NCBI GenBank assembly: GCA_038380435.1
Contig: JAWZYU010000028.1
Coordinates: forward strand, 20,382,201-20,446,200
DNA from: Ryuthela nishihirai
Taxonomy: Eukaryota; Arthropoda; Arachnida; Araneae; Heptathelidae
DNA: 64,000 bases
Direction of reading: 5' to 3'
Made by a program: the position numbers and the translations under genes. Position 1 is the first letter of the stretch. Each line of letters starts with the position of its first letter. Shown piece after piece: positions 33,319 to 43,474 of this stretch. The notes under the pieces were generated by a model. It saw nothing but the letters and a program-made list of their open reading frames with translations. It did not search any database and was not told the origin of the DNA.

Positions 33319-34377
33319 TTATTCATTTTTTAAAGCGGTTAAAGATGAAAAACCAGTTTCACATAAATAAGTTGTTGTGAAAGGTAACAAATATTTGACT
33401 GCAATTCTTGACAAAGTCGGATATACCTTCTCCACTTCAATCCAAAAATTAATCAATGGCTTTTTGGAATGAATGCTTTTTAAACTGTTGTCACGAGATA
33501 TCTCAATCAACTCTTCTTTATCGGACAATGGAAGCTTACATTTTTCAAAATCAAATGTGAAAGGGTCTCGAATCCATTCTTGCGCATCATCAGGGGATGG
33601 AAAATATTGCCTTATAAGAGTTTTAAGAGTGCTTAATTGAACGGTTATTTGTTGTCTGATGTCTTCAACGTCTGCAATCGTTTGCTCATTTTTTTTTTAA
33701 GAAATGAATCTAGTCGCTGAAATTGGTCCTGAAATTGGTCACGGCTGTTCTTTTTAATTCTGTTTTCCCATAAAGAATTTTTTTTTATCATGACCTCTGT
33801 TTTCTTCTCAACATAGAACACATCAGCGTTGTCTCCTTGCAATAATAAGTTCAAAATATTCATTTTCTTAAAAATACCAGCTAAATATGCTAACCGTAGA
33901 AGCCATTCTAAGTCTTGTACTTTCAAAGAAAGTCGAAACTCGTGGTCGATGAAAAAATGGTGTACTTCTGTGGAGTTCAAATTATCGGCAAAGAACATTT
34001 CCTCGTGACAACCAACGTACTTCTGTGTGAAGCAGCAATCTCTTACGCAGGCTACCCATTTTTTCACACATAATTGAAAGAAGTCGAGGCTTCAGTAGAC
34101 GGGTTTTGATGAAATTAACCATTTGTACACTTTCATCCAGAACTCTTTTCAAATCATCAGGGAGAAATTTAGCTATCAGCGCTTCACGGTGAAGACAACA
34201 GTGAGTGAACTTACATTCTGGTGCAACTTGTTTTATACAACCTGCTAGTCCTGTGATATAACTACCCATTGCTTTTGCTCCGTCAGTACATATAGAAATA
34301 CAATTTTTCCATTCAAGGTTGTTTTCGGCAAAAACTGAATCAACCATATTAAAAATATCCTCACCCGTAGTAGAAGT
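33319..34377 (-). pseudogene. hAT#3 transposase, C-terminal half
   Basis: Read leftward: 'TSTTGEDIFNMVD', 'ISICTDGAKAMGSYITGLAG' (second catalytic Asp in CTDGA), 'THCCLHREALIAKFLPDD', 'LLLHTEVRWLSRGNVL', 'LEWLLRLAYLAGIFKKMNIL', and the dimerisation end 'TTTYLCETGFSSLTALKNE'. A frameshift lies near 34050 and more breaks near 33640 and 33530. The N-terminal half is at 39171-39768; the join 'FCKPL-KTSTTGED' is restored when the inserted element is ignored. Confidence 0.9.
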
Positions 34378-34762
34378 TTTGAGAGACTCTCTCTCCGGTC
34401 GTCAAAGGCTGTAGACGTGTTTTGATAACGCTCCGCGATTTTTGCTTCTGAACGATGGATTACTAAATGGATAAATATCTTAATTGGTCATTTAAAGTTA
34501 AACACCAAGGATTTAAAAATTAACAAGTTGTCAAACCTCTGGCCTCAGCTCTTGGGGTCAAAAATATTGATGTGGCTCAAAAGCTTAATGCTTCAACTTC
34601 TGTGATTACTTTTGCAACGGAGGAATGTGCAGAACTCTTTGCAAGGAATCCCTTCATCTACTTTGAAGGACACACAGTCACTGTTACCAGACTGAGTCTT
34701 CCTGTCAAAAAGGTATGGATTTTTAAACTTCCATTTTTCATCACTGACCTTGATATTCTTGC

Positions 34763-37638
34763 CGCCTTAAATCATCATCATCATCCTCAAGCAGCCATGG
34801 GCTACGGAGATCCAACCAGACCGTGCAATTTAGTTCTCCAAGCAAGTCGATCCTGAGCTACATCTACTGCATCTGGCCACTGCACACCAATTCTAACAAG
34901 GTCTTGTTTGATATTGTCTGCCCACCGCATCCTAGGTCTCTCCCTCTTTCTGAGGCCTCTAGGCACACTGTTCATAACCCTATTCGCCAATCTATAATTA
35001 TTCATACGGGCAACATGGCCAAACCAACGGACTCTCTCTCTGCACAATATGCTGCTTAAAGGAGGTTGGAAACTCTTTTGCCTAACCTCATCATTAGTTA
35101 CAAAGTTAAACCAGTTAATACCCAAGATACTATGTAAGCATCTAGTTTCCTGTTATCTTGTTTACACAGCGCCAAGTTTCACTACCATAACTAACCCTAG
35201 AAAGAACCAAACTATAATACAGTCTTATTTTAGTCGTTATGTGTATACGCCTATTTCTCCACACTCTCCAAAGATTCTTAAAAGTCCCGGCAGCAATACC
35301 TATTCGTCTGTTAATCTCATGCCGCACATCACAATTATCTGTTACATAGCTCCCAAGATAATTAAACTGTGACATCTGTTCAAGATTGCAACCATTCAAA
35401 TTAACTGAATCACAGTCTGCCTGACCAATTTTCATCACTTTAGTTTTCTCTCTGTTTATAACCAAACCTACTCTACTACCAGTCTCATCAACAGCTCGAA
35501 TGAAAGAGTTCATCTCATTAACATCATTTGCCAAAAGGGCTAAATCATCAGCATAATCTAAATCAGAAATTTTCGTATCCCCAGCTCATTTAAGGCCAAA
35601 ATCTTTCCCTTGAAGTGAATTTCGCATAACATAATCAATAACCAAGCTAAAGAGAAAAGGAGACAAAATGCACCCTTGTCGAACACCAGAAGTAATGCTA
35701 AACCAATTGCTACAAACCTTACCAACTCTCACACACGACTCAGTGTTATTGCCGTGAACCCCCCTTTCGATTTGGGCGGTCCGACATTTATTTTTGACTC
35801 CTTTCCTTTTATTTGGCCGTGCGGCGATTGCGCTTAATTACCGAAAAGGGCACTCTTTCATACTCACCCAGATACTTTACTTATAATAATGCAAAATGGA
35901 GAGGAGTCATGTTTTACCCTTTACACACAATTTATTAAAAACAACATTACTAAAATACTCTCTAACACAACTTACTCCCTTCGTCGGGATACAGCTTCTT
36001 TTACTCAGCGTTTAGTCAATGTCAGCCTTTACAATGAGGAGCCAAGAAATTGCTATGGCAAAGTCCATCCATTAAGTCCGAGCTACTAGCTCCAAAGTCA
36101 TGTTCCGTAGTCCGTTTCCTGGAGCACGGTGGGGGTGGCAGACAGACAATAGTATTTAAGAGGAAAAATCCAGATTTACAAATGATGGTGACCCTTACCT
36201 GTCTCACGTAGCCGCTGCAGAAGCCTTGGATGGGAAGTCCGGCACTGTCGACTGGGAGCCCATCTGCCTAATCTCGGCCAGACAAAGGAGGCTCGCGCTC
36301 ATTCCTCGCAGGTACTAGCATTGTTCGTCAGGCGGAAGGGGAGAGACTGCTCGACCGGACTGCGCGACAAGAGGAGACAACTCATCAAGACGAGAGACAC
36401 GAGGCAAAAGACACATTTTTCTCTCACTGTTCAACCTTGCCGCCTTTTCCCACCGCGACCTCTAGCGGTGGTCAGCGCGGAAGGCTGACGCGGGCACTCG
36501 CTATTGGTCGTGGACGCTAGAGCCAAAAATCGCTCCGCCTTCTCGAAGCCTTTGATGTTGAGCGTGACTCTGATCCAGAAATTTCTACACCCAAATGGTC
36601 GCCACTGGTGTCAGTCGGCGTCAGGGACCAATTCGCGGAAACTCGGTGACCAAAACAAGTTTTTGTTCTAACATTGGAAAAACATGTCCTAGGACCTTTT
36701 AGCCCAGGTCGTGTCCGCAGGATCAATTTCTGTTTGCACGACATTATTATAGAGAGCTTTCATAATGTTAACTAACTTGTCTGGTATACCATATGATCTC
36801 ACAATCAACCACAAATTATGACGATCAACAGAGTCGAAAGCCTTTTTGAAATCAACAAAGCTAGCAACCAAAGGTTTCTGAAACTCTAAACATTTCTCAA
36901 GAATCTGCCTAAGTGAAAATATCTGATCCACACATCCCCTACCACTTCTGAATCCACATTGCTCATCACGCAATTGACTGTCAACCAGATTCTTAATTCT
37001 ATTAAGCACAATCATGGAAAGAACTTTACCTGGAGCAGAGAGTAGGCTGATACCCCTATAGTTATCACAAGAACTACGATCACCTTTTTTGAAAATAGGG
37101 ATAACAATAGCTCTGGTAAAATCCTTAGGAACCATGCCTTTATCATAAAAGATATTCAGAATTTCAGTCATCCAAGTGGTAACCGAAACATTCCCAGCTC
37201 TATGCATTTCCGTAGTAATTTCGTCTACCCCTGGGGATTTATGAGGTTTAAGTTTAGAAATAGCCAAAATAACTTCAGATTGTGTTATAGGATACATTAA
37301 AGCCACCAATGCATCTGTCATCATTGCAAACAATGGGAATAGAACTAACCACATTATTTAGAACATCACTGAAATGCTCAGCCCACCTAGCCATGACAGA
37401 ATCCTCACCTTCTATAACCTTACCTTGTTTATCCTTCAATCCCTGTATACCTGTTCGTTTTCTACCACATAAAACATTAACTATCTGGTACAGCTCTCTG
37501 CTGTTGTGTTGTCTAACTGTTTCCTCGGCTTTGTCAGCCAAACCATCAAGCCAAAGATTCTTATCAGCAGCTAACTGATCTTTTACACGTTTATTAAGTT
37601 CTCTGTAATGCTTTCTATTAGGACTAGTAGGGTATGGT
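34763..37638 (-). mobile_element. RTE-like LINE copy C, 5' truncated, split by a solo LTR
   Basis: Minus-strand copy closely matching copies A and B. The 3' (GAT)n tail lies at 34769-34783, the C-terminal region at 34802-35534 and RT at 36744-37354, with the linker to 37638. YADD is intact (near 35550). A TGG-to-TGA stop lies near 35585 and other frame breaks occur. The endonuclease is missing. A 994-bp LTR interrupts it at 35750-36743. Confidence 0.9.
35750..36743. mobile_element. Solo LTR, GC-rich
   Basis: Begins TGCCGTG and ends CGACA (TG...CA), flanked by TTAT at 35746-35749 and 36744-36747. Removing it restores RTE sequence exactly as in copy A (CTCTATAATAACACTGAG). At 994 bp it is markedly GC-richer than its surroundings, with no coding capacity and no internal retroelement genes. 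The 4-5 bp duplication fits Gypsy or BEL types. A plausible AATAAA lies on the minus strand near 35790, suggesting that orientation. Confidence 0.8.
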
Positions 37639-38917
37639 GAAGTCAAAAACATTAAAGATGAATACTATGATGTGCCAGAGTTAGAGTCCATCCGGACAGG
37701 CACAAGGGTGGCAGAGATGAAAATTGAAATCCCAGTACCAAATTTTTTAAAAGTCAACACTTTTACTGCCATTGTACATTTCCAAGGAATCGTCAAGGTA
37801 TGTAAATGGTGTAGAAGCCTTCTCACTTTTTCAAAGACTGCCCTCTTTTTTCTCCTCGTAAACTACATGACAGTGTTTCTTCAACAGAGCTAAATGTAGA
37901 TTCTTCAGATTCACAGAAAGTTTCTTCAGTTCCCCTTGATGTTGGACCCTCAGTGGATTTTCAGACTGTGCTTCTTGAACTTCATTCAGGCCAACAAGTT
38001 CACATCGATCAAGCTCAAGAACTTTTGCCTTCTGATAGTAAAGCCCACAAGAGGAAGTGTCTTTCACCCTCTTCTGAATCTGTTTTTTTCAGATGCCGTG
38101 GGTCATCCAGTTAATGCTAAAAAGAAGTTTCCTCATGTTGAACAGAACTCTCCTTTGATTTTTCACTTGAAACAATTTGTGACTTTGAATCAAATTGTTC
38201 AAAATCCAGTGTCGGTTCTCATCTCGGAAGAATCGGTTGAGACTTACGAAGAGGTAATTGACTTTCTCAAATTCTTAGCTAACCCACTTCAAGCTTCCTC
38301 TGAATGGAAATTGCCAGCTAAGTTCAAAAAGCTCAAAAAAAAAAACAGTGTCTGCTTCTGGATTTATATTGAAAAAGTTTAAGAATATCTACATCAAAGC
38401 TTTGGATCAGTGCCCACAGTCACAGACTTTTTCAGTTTGGGACTTTCTTCAGATTGTGCTTCATCTGACTCATCCTGTTTGATGTTGATTGTCTTTGGAT
38501 AGTTTTTATTGTTTTTTGTATATAAATTTTATTTTGTTTTATTTTTTTTTTTGTTTTTTAAGTAGCTGGTAATCTTTTCCAAGCGATTTCCCTTAGAGTC
38601 AAGTGATTTTTCCCTTCATTTTTATTTATTTTTGCCATTATTTCTCTCTAATTTTTTTCTTTGAGATTTCCCTTTATTTTAAATTGAACTTTTTCTGTTA
38701 TTTACTCTAATTAGAGTTTCATTAGAGTTTTTCCTTTTATTTATTTATGTTTTAGTTCAAAATGTCTCAAATGTTTGCAATTCTTTCTTGTTTTTCGCCT
38801 TTGACGTTCTCAGCCAATACCAAAATTCCTCTCTTCTCATTGGCTGAGAGCTCTTCTCTCTTAATCCTGTCCAAATTTAATGCTTTCTTCTCTTAGGCCT
38901 ATTTCTACTGTTTACTC

Positions 38918-38985
38918 TTCTATCTGACTTTTTTCTCTCTCTCTCTTCTTTTAAGGAGAGAGAGAGAGAAAAGTAAACGGTGCGG
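38918..38985. repeat. (CT)n/(GA)n hairpin
   Basis: GTTTACT...TTTTCTCTCTCTCTC pairs with GAGAGAGAGAGAAAAGTAAAC around a short loop. It lies in the T-rich 3' region of the ORF1 element. Confidence 0.65.
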
Positions 38986-39170
38986 AGTCATTCTTTTCTT
39001 TTATTTTCTCTTTCTTAAATTTCAAACCTTTCTTTTCTTTCTTTTTTGAACTTTTTGTTAGAAATTGCTATCCAGAGATATGGCGCGTTTGAATAGTCCC
39101 CCCATCATGGAGTGGACTTACAGTAGTGCCATTTTTCGTTCAAATTTTCCTGAACCTGAACCTTTGAGAG

Positions 39171-39768
39171 GCTTGCAAAATAAAATATCTTGGAAGTATT
39201 GCATCCTGGAATTTTCCACGCACAAAAACAAGTAATTGAGTTAGAGCAGCTACGTCTGTCGACTCATCCACTTGTATGGCAAACCACGGGCTACATTGAA
39301 TAGATTGAATGAGTTGGTCCTTAATATTACAGGCCATATCTTTAATTCTCCTTTAAACTGTGTCGTTTGACAAAGGGATGGTTCTGACAAGGTTTGCCTC
39401 TTTTTGACCAAACATACAAGAAGCTATTTCTTCCGCTGCTGGAAGAATAAGTGACTCGCCTATTGTACTTTTTAAGACGCTTTAAGTGAACTTTCATTTT
39501 CTTCTACTCCAGAAAAATGCTTAATTACGGTTTTTCTACTACTCAAGTCTTCCAAAAGACGTTCAAAATAGCTTAAGGGCTTATTTTTTAAATGCTCGTG
39601 TTTTGTTTCAAAGTGTCGCTGTAAAAGAGACGGTTTCATAGAATTTTGTGACAGGACTTCAGAGCAAACAACGCACTGTGGATTTGGTTCTACTAAATTT
39701 CCTGTCCATGTAAAGCCAAATCGTAAATATGATTCATGATATTTACGTTTTTTCATTTTTTTTATCAC
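39171..39768 (-). pseudogene. hAT#3 transposase, N-terminal half with BED finger
   Basis: Starts at Met 39768: 'RKYHESYLRFGFTWTGN', then the BED finger 'CVVCSEVLSQNSMKPSLLQ' and 'RHFETKHEHLKNKPLSYF'. Next come 'NLVRTIPLSNDTV' (one stop), 'MACNIKDQLIQSIQCSPWF' and 'AIQVDESTDVA', holding the first catalytic Asp. A frameshift lies near 39180. It ends at 'FCKPLK' at the insertion site of the ORF1 element. Confidence 0.9.
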
Positions 39769-40115
39769 TTGATTGTTTAACGTTTAACGTTCTTTTAGTC
39801 CACCTCTTTACTGACACATGGGATGATGACGTAGTCGTAGATGTAGAAGCAATCGGCTCCTGCTCCACGTTACTTTTCTTCTTAATTATCCATTTATCCA
39901 TGTTTCAAGTCACATTAGAAATACGTTCATTTAACTTCACAGTAAACTGAAGATTGAAAATAACATTAAGCACAGCAAGTGAAATAAATCACAACAAATA
40001 CATAGAGCAGTAAGAAGGCACATTCACTCACTTAGAATGGATGTTTTGATTGGGCGATCAACTGTTCGGGTAGGTTAGGCATCCAGGCAGGGAAGGGAGG
40101 ATTGACAAACATGTA
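39769..40115. other. 5' non-coding part of hAT#3
   Basis: No coding motif. It precedes the BED-finger start on the minus strand, so the transposase promoter should lie here; no clear TATA was singled out. Confidence 0.4.
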
Positions 40116-40783
40116 CAGTCGCTCAAAAAAGTATCCGAACACTATGGTTGATTACAGAATTCAGAAAAAATGTCTAGCAACGATTTTTTTAGAAATTAGT
40201 GATCTGGCAACCTTCGTGTCACGTAATTACGGAATTCAGAAAAAATATCTGGAGCGTGTACAGCAACTGTACACGCTCCAGTTACCGTTCACAGCAAACT
40301 GGAGCGTGTGCAGTTACTGCACACGCTCCAGTTTGCTGTGAATGGTAACTGCACACGCTCAATATTTCCGTGAGTGAGCCCACACGATCCAGGGATTTGT
40401 GAGCTCACACGATCCAATGTGCTGTGAACATTAACCGCAACCGCTCCAGTTTGCTGTGAACGGTAACTGCACACGCTCAATATTTCCGTGAATGAGCCCA
40501 CACGATCCAGATTTTTGTGAGCTCACACGATCCAATGTGCTGTGAACATTAACCGCAACCGCTCCAGTTTGCTGTGAACGGTAACTGCACACGCTTCCTA
40601 TTCATTGCATTATATATTCATACGCATTATATATATTAAAAAATATCCGAACACGTGAAAAAAATATCCGTGTCACTTGACACGAAGGTTGCCAGATCAC
40701 TAATTTCTAAAAAAATCGTTGCCAGACATTTTTTCTGAATTCTGTAATCAACCATAGTGTTCGGATACTTTTTTGAGCGACTG
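40116..40783. mobile_element. Palindromic MITE P2 with expanded centre
   Basis: The same ends as P1 and P3 (CAGTCGCTCAAAAAAGTATC and inverse) are flanked by TA (40114-40115, 40784-40785). Arms about 40116-40230 and 40665-40783. Where P1 and P3 have a closed palindrome, P2 holds about 440 bp of hairpins and a 118-bp tandem repeat. Total 668 bp. Confidence 0.85.
40249..40600. repeat. Perfect hairpins and 118-bp tandem repeat in MITE P2
   Basis: A hairpin at 40249-40281 has 15-bp perfect arms (CTGGAGCGTGTACAG) and a 3-base loop. The next, 40289-40343, has 27-bp perfect arms with a single-base loop. From 40325 a unit starting GCTCCAGTTTGCTGTGAA repeats at 40443 and 40561, an exact 118-bp period. 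Sub-motifs ACACGCTC and ACACGATCC recur inside the unit. Confidence 0.85.
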
Positions 40784-40954
40784 TACTGACATGAACTACA
40801 GCTCTGCGCTTCGTCACTCAGTTCTCAGAAATTAATCAATAACAGTGTAGCCAACTTAGCGACTTTGTTACTGGATCTAGCGACTTTTGAGCTCTCACGG
40901 CGTACCTCAAAAATTTTTACCGCGAACCCCACTTTGGGAACCCCTACTTTATTC

Positions 40955-41580
40955 GATGGTGTCAAATGTACGTTGATATATATATTTTTGAACTCATGAA
41001 TCTCCAAGGTAGACATTCTGAGGAAATAAACTTTTTCTTCTTTGCCGCTCCCGAAATATTTCTCCGTTGATCCTTAGCTTTAAATTGTACTATAATTGGT
41101 TTTATTTTGTTTTTGATCGATGTAAGCATTCCATATACATTACTTATTTCTGTATTTTCTGTTACATTTAAGGCTTTCTGAATTTCTTCGAAGACCTCTT
41201 CTGATATTTTCCCCACTTTCCCAGGTACAGTCGCTCAAAAAAGTATCCGAACACTATGGTTGATTACAGAATTCAGAAAAAATATCTGGCACGCTTTTTT
41301 TTAGAAAAAATTTCTGGCAACCTTCGTGTCACGTGACACGAAGGTTGCCAGAAATGTTTTCTAAAAAAAAAACGTTGCCAGATATTTTTTCTGAATTCTG
41401 TAATCAACCATAGTGTTCGGATACTTTTTTGAGCGACTGTACACCCACAATTTCCAAATTAGAGTTTCTAGAATATTGTTCCGATTCATTCACTTGTGTC
41501 TGAAGATCCAATACTTGATTACTAAGAACCTTCTTTTCAATAATTAAAGAATGAACACGAACAATTTTTCTTAATTATAT
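40955..41580 (-). pseudogene. CR1/Jockey-group LINE copy J3, ORF1 part
   Basis: Coiled-coil and RNA-binding ORF1. Leftward: 'SLIIEKKVLSNQVLDLQTQ', 'NESEQYSRNSNLEIVGV' (interrupted at a TA by MITE P3), 'KISEEVFEEIQKALNV', 'KNKIKPIIVQFKAKDQRRN' and 'IYINVHLTPSNK' reaching the hAT#3 target site. The polypeptide order is that of the esterase-less, FP25-like ORF1 proteins of arthropod LINEs. It continues at 32972 and below. Confidence 0.8.
41228..41439. mobile_element. Palindromic MITE P3 inserted in LINE ORF1
   Basis: 212 bp with TA at 41226-41227 and 41440-41441. Near-perfect palindrome, centre GTCACGTGAC near 41333. Removing it with one TA leaves the ORF1 reading frame continuous (EIVGV-PGKV). 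Confidence 0.95.
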
Positions 41581-41707
41581 ATGACATACAGAACTCAGTT
41601 GCTTTTCAAAAGAGTTTTAAAAAATTGGCCTCTCCTGAAGTATAGATGGCGCAGGGTCCACCACATCTCAGTGAAAAATTTACAGGTCTTATTCTAGAAG
41701 ATTTTAG

Positions 41708-42190
41708 CGTCCGATACGTGGTTTAATGGTAGAGCGCTCTGGCATATATCTAGAGTTTGAGTTGGGTTGTTTTACCTCTGAGCGGCACTTTTTTGCACAT
41801 CATGGGCTAAATGGCCAGGTCACAAGGACCCCGAAGGCTCAGAGAAGGTTGGGGGAGGGGACCCACTGGAACAACTGTTGGGAGACAGATGGTAGCCTCC
41901 CGTCAAGGCCATCCAGCTTGTTCTTTAACGTGCACAGGGTATGGCTCTCCCGCACACGGGGCCACGGCTTAACGTCCCATCCGACGGACGGCGGCCTTTC
42001 CAAGCCCATCGGTGTCCCCTACTGACCGTGGGCAGGGCGGGGAATTTTGCGGTGATAAATCTCAACGCTGACCCCGCTGGGACTCGAACCTGGGAACTAC
42101 AGATTACGAGCCTGGCGCGCTACCGACTGAGCCACCCCGCCCCATATATCTAGAGAGTTGCGGGTTTGATTCCTATCGCCTCGGCGATAA
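41708..42190 (+). repeat. tRNA-like repeat (SINE-D related) split by SINE-A
   Basis: GGTTTAATGGTAGAGCGCTC (41720-41739, A-box-like) and GCGGGTTTGATTCC (42161-42174, B-box-like) belong to one tRNA-like unit separated by the SINE at 41756-42142. The T-run and ACATTTATT-like 3' flank resemble 31845-31950. Confidence 0.6.
41756..42142 (-). mobile_element. SINE-A, full length, 13-bp TSD
   Basis: Perfect duplications CATATATCTAGAG at 41743-41755 and 42143-42155. Tail at left, tRNA-like head at right. It lies about 140 bases from the receptor exon 42280-42539. Confidence 0.95.
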
Positions 42191-42279
42191 TTTTTTTTTT
42201 CAGATGTTTTTAATAAATGTTGAAATCTATTTCTACAGGTCATCTGTGTATTTACTATGGATGAATTTTTAATACTTAC

Positions 42280-42539
42280 ATTCTATTAAAATCTTGTATG
42301 CAGCAGAAACCTTTCCTAAAAGCCACAGAAATGAGTTCTTCTTTCATTACGTCTTTAGAGATAAAATATTTTTCTTGTCCAATGGGATTCAGCAACGTAT
42401 CGAAATGGAACAGTGAAGAAAACATGGCGAAATATCCTTGCTGTAAGAGAGATGGCAAATCCACTTTTCGAGACAAAATATTTTCAGGGTGTTTCCGTAA
42501 ACTATTGCCGAAATCTTTTGTGATACCATCCTTTGCATT
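42280..42539 (-). CDS. Ionotropic receptor (IR/iGluR-like), internal exon, S2 lobe
   Basis: 260-base exon with acceptor TTTAAAATTCACAG just above 42539 and donor GTAAGTATT just below 42280, the strongest splice site in the window. It opens in phase 0 and closes with two extra bases, matching exon 55686-55912 upstream and 9293-9560 downstream. It encodes 86 codons with no stop: 'NAKDGITKDFGNSLRKHPEN', 'LLQQGYFAMFSSLFHFDTLL', 'GQEKYFISKDVMKEELISVA' and 'FRKGFCCIQDFNRM'. This is the second half of the extracellular ligand-binding domain, typical of arthropod IR/kainate-like receptors. Two adjacent Cys (CC) are in the usual place before the last helix. Confidence 0.9.
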
Positions 42540-42753
42540 CTGTGAATTTTAAAGAAACATAGGTTTAAAATTTATACACATGTGAATATTTATTTAAAGT
42601 AACAGTAATTGAAAAATAAATGAAAATTAAAAAAATACCAATCATCCCACATGCGCATGAAAAATAGGAAATAAACCAAAAACATATCGGTGGTGTAATC
42701 AGTCACTGAATTCATATTGACCCTTAAAGAAGAAAGGGCGCCGGCTTTGGGAT

Positions 42754-43474
42754 GTTGGGTTGTTTTACCTCTGAGCGGCACTTTTTTGCACACCATGGGC
42801 TAAATGGCCAGGTCACATGGACCCCGAAGGCTCAGAGAAGGTTGGGGGAGGGGACCCACTGGAACAGCTGCTGGGAGACAGATGGTAGCTTCCCGTCAAG
42901 GCCATCCAGCGTGTTCTTTAACGTTGGGTTGTTTTACCTCTGAGCGGCACTTTTTTGCACACCATGGACTAAATGGCCAGGTCACATGGACCCCGAAGGC
43001 TCAGAGAAGGTTGGGGGAGGGGACCCACTGGAATAGCTGTTGGGAGACAGATGGTAGCCTCCCGTCAAGGCCACTCAGCGTGTTCTTTAACGTTGGGTTG
43101 TTTTACCTCTGAGCGACACTTTTTTGCACACCGTGGACTAAATGGCCAGGTCACATGGACCCCGAAGGCTCAGAGAAGGTTGGGGGAGGGAACCCACTGG
43201 AACAACTGTTGGGAGACAGATGGTGGCCTCCCGTCAAGGCCATCCAGCGTGTTCTTTAACGTGCATAGGGTATGGCTCTCCCACACACGGGGTCTTAACG
43301 TCCCATCCGACGGACGGCGGCCTTTCCAAGCCCATCGGTGCCCCCTACTGACCGACCGCAGGGGGGGGGGGCAATTTTGCGGAGATAAATCTCAACGCTG
43401 ACCCAGCTGGGACTCGAACCTGGGAACTACAGATTACGAGCCTGGCGCGCTACTGACTGAACCACCCCGCCCCC
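42754..43474 (-). repeat. SINE-A with its 3' 169 bp triplicated
   Basis: The block starting GTTGGGTTGTTTTACC occurs at 42754, 42923 and 43092, an exact 169-bp period. Only the third unit continues through the core and tRNA-like head to 43474. The junctions fall at CTTTAAC|GTTGGG each time. No clear target duplication was found. Confidence 0.95.

Larger units (their letters stand above)
34530..38470 (+). pseudogene. ORF1/gag-like zinc-knuckle protein, split by RTE copy C
   Basis: The first part (34530-34765) has 'ALGVKNIDVAQKLN', 'VITFATEECAELF', 'VTVTRLSLPVKKVWIF' and 'ITDLDILAAL'. After RTE copy C it resumes with 'YGEVKNIKDEYYDVPEL', 'IRTGTRVAEMKIEIPVPNF' and 'IVKVCKWC', the start of a CCHC knuckle. 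This is the order seen in arthropod LINE ORF1/gag proteins that coat RNA. Beyond 37830 the frame is broken: 'DHFFKDCPL' is recoverable with a shift. Downstream 'HPVNAKKKFPHVEQN' and 'VLISEESVETYEEVIDFLK' (37936-38382) are unfamiliar. Confidence 0.65.
34386..39162 (+). mobile_element. Gag-like ORF1 element inserted in hAT#3 transposase
   Basis: A 4.8-kb insertion flanked by TTTGAGAG at 34378-34385 and 39163-39170. Its own sequence is about 34386-34762 and 37639-39162; the middle is RTE copy C with a solo LTR. It encodes a nucleic-acid-binding ORF1-like protein followed by a long T-rich region (38470-39060). No RT, integrase or transposase was found. A short open stub at 39080-39170 resembles a protein start. 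Confidence 0.7.
32981..40946 (-). mobile_element. hAT transposon #3 (ZBED5-like), 8.0 kb composite
   Basis: Left end CAGTGGTTCTCAACC; right end, inverted, TAGGGGTTCCCAAAG. Perfect 8-bp duplications CTTTATTC lie at 32973-32980 and 40947-40954. The transposase gene runs on the minus strand and is split by a 4.8-kb ORF1 element. Palindromic MITE P2 sits in its 5' part. Host sequence is ORF1 of LINE J3. Confidence 0.9.

Noticed and set aside
42973..43401. 142-codon open frame and similar frames at most SINE-A copies
   Set aside because: The same peptides recur wherever SINE-A lies, in several frames and both strands, and follow the SINE sequence rather than codon conservation. They are by-products of a GC-rich repeat.
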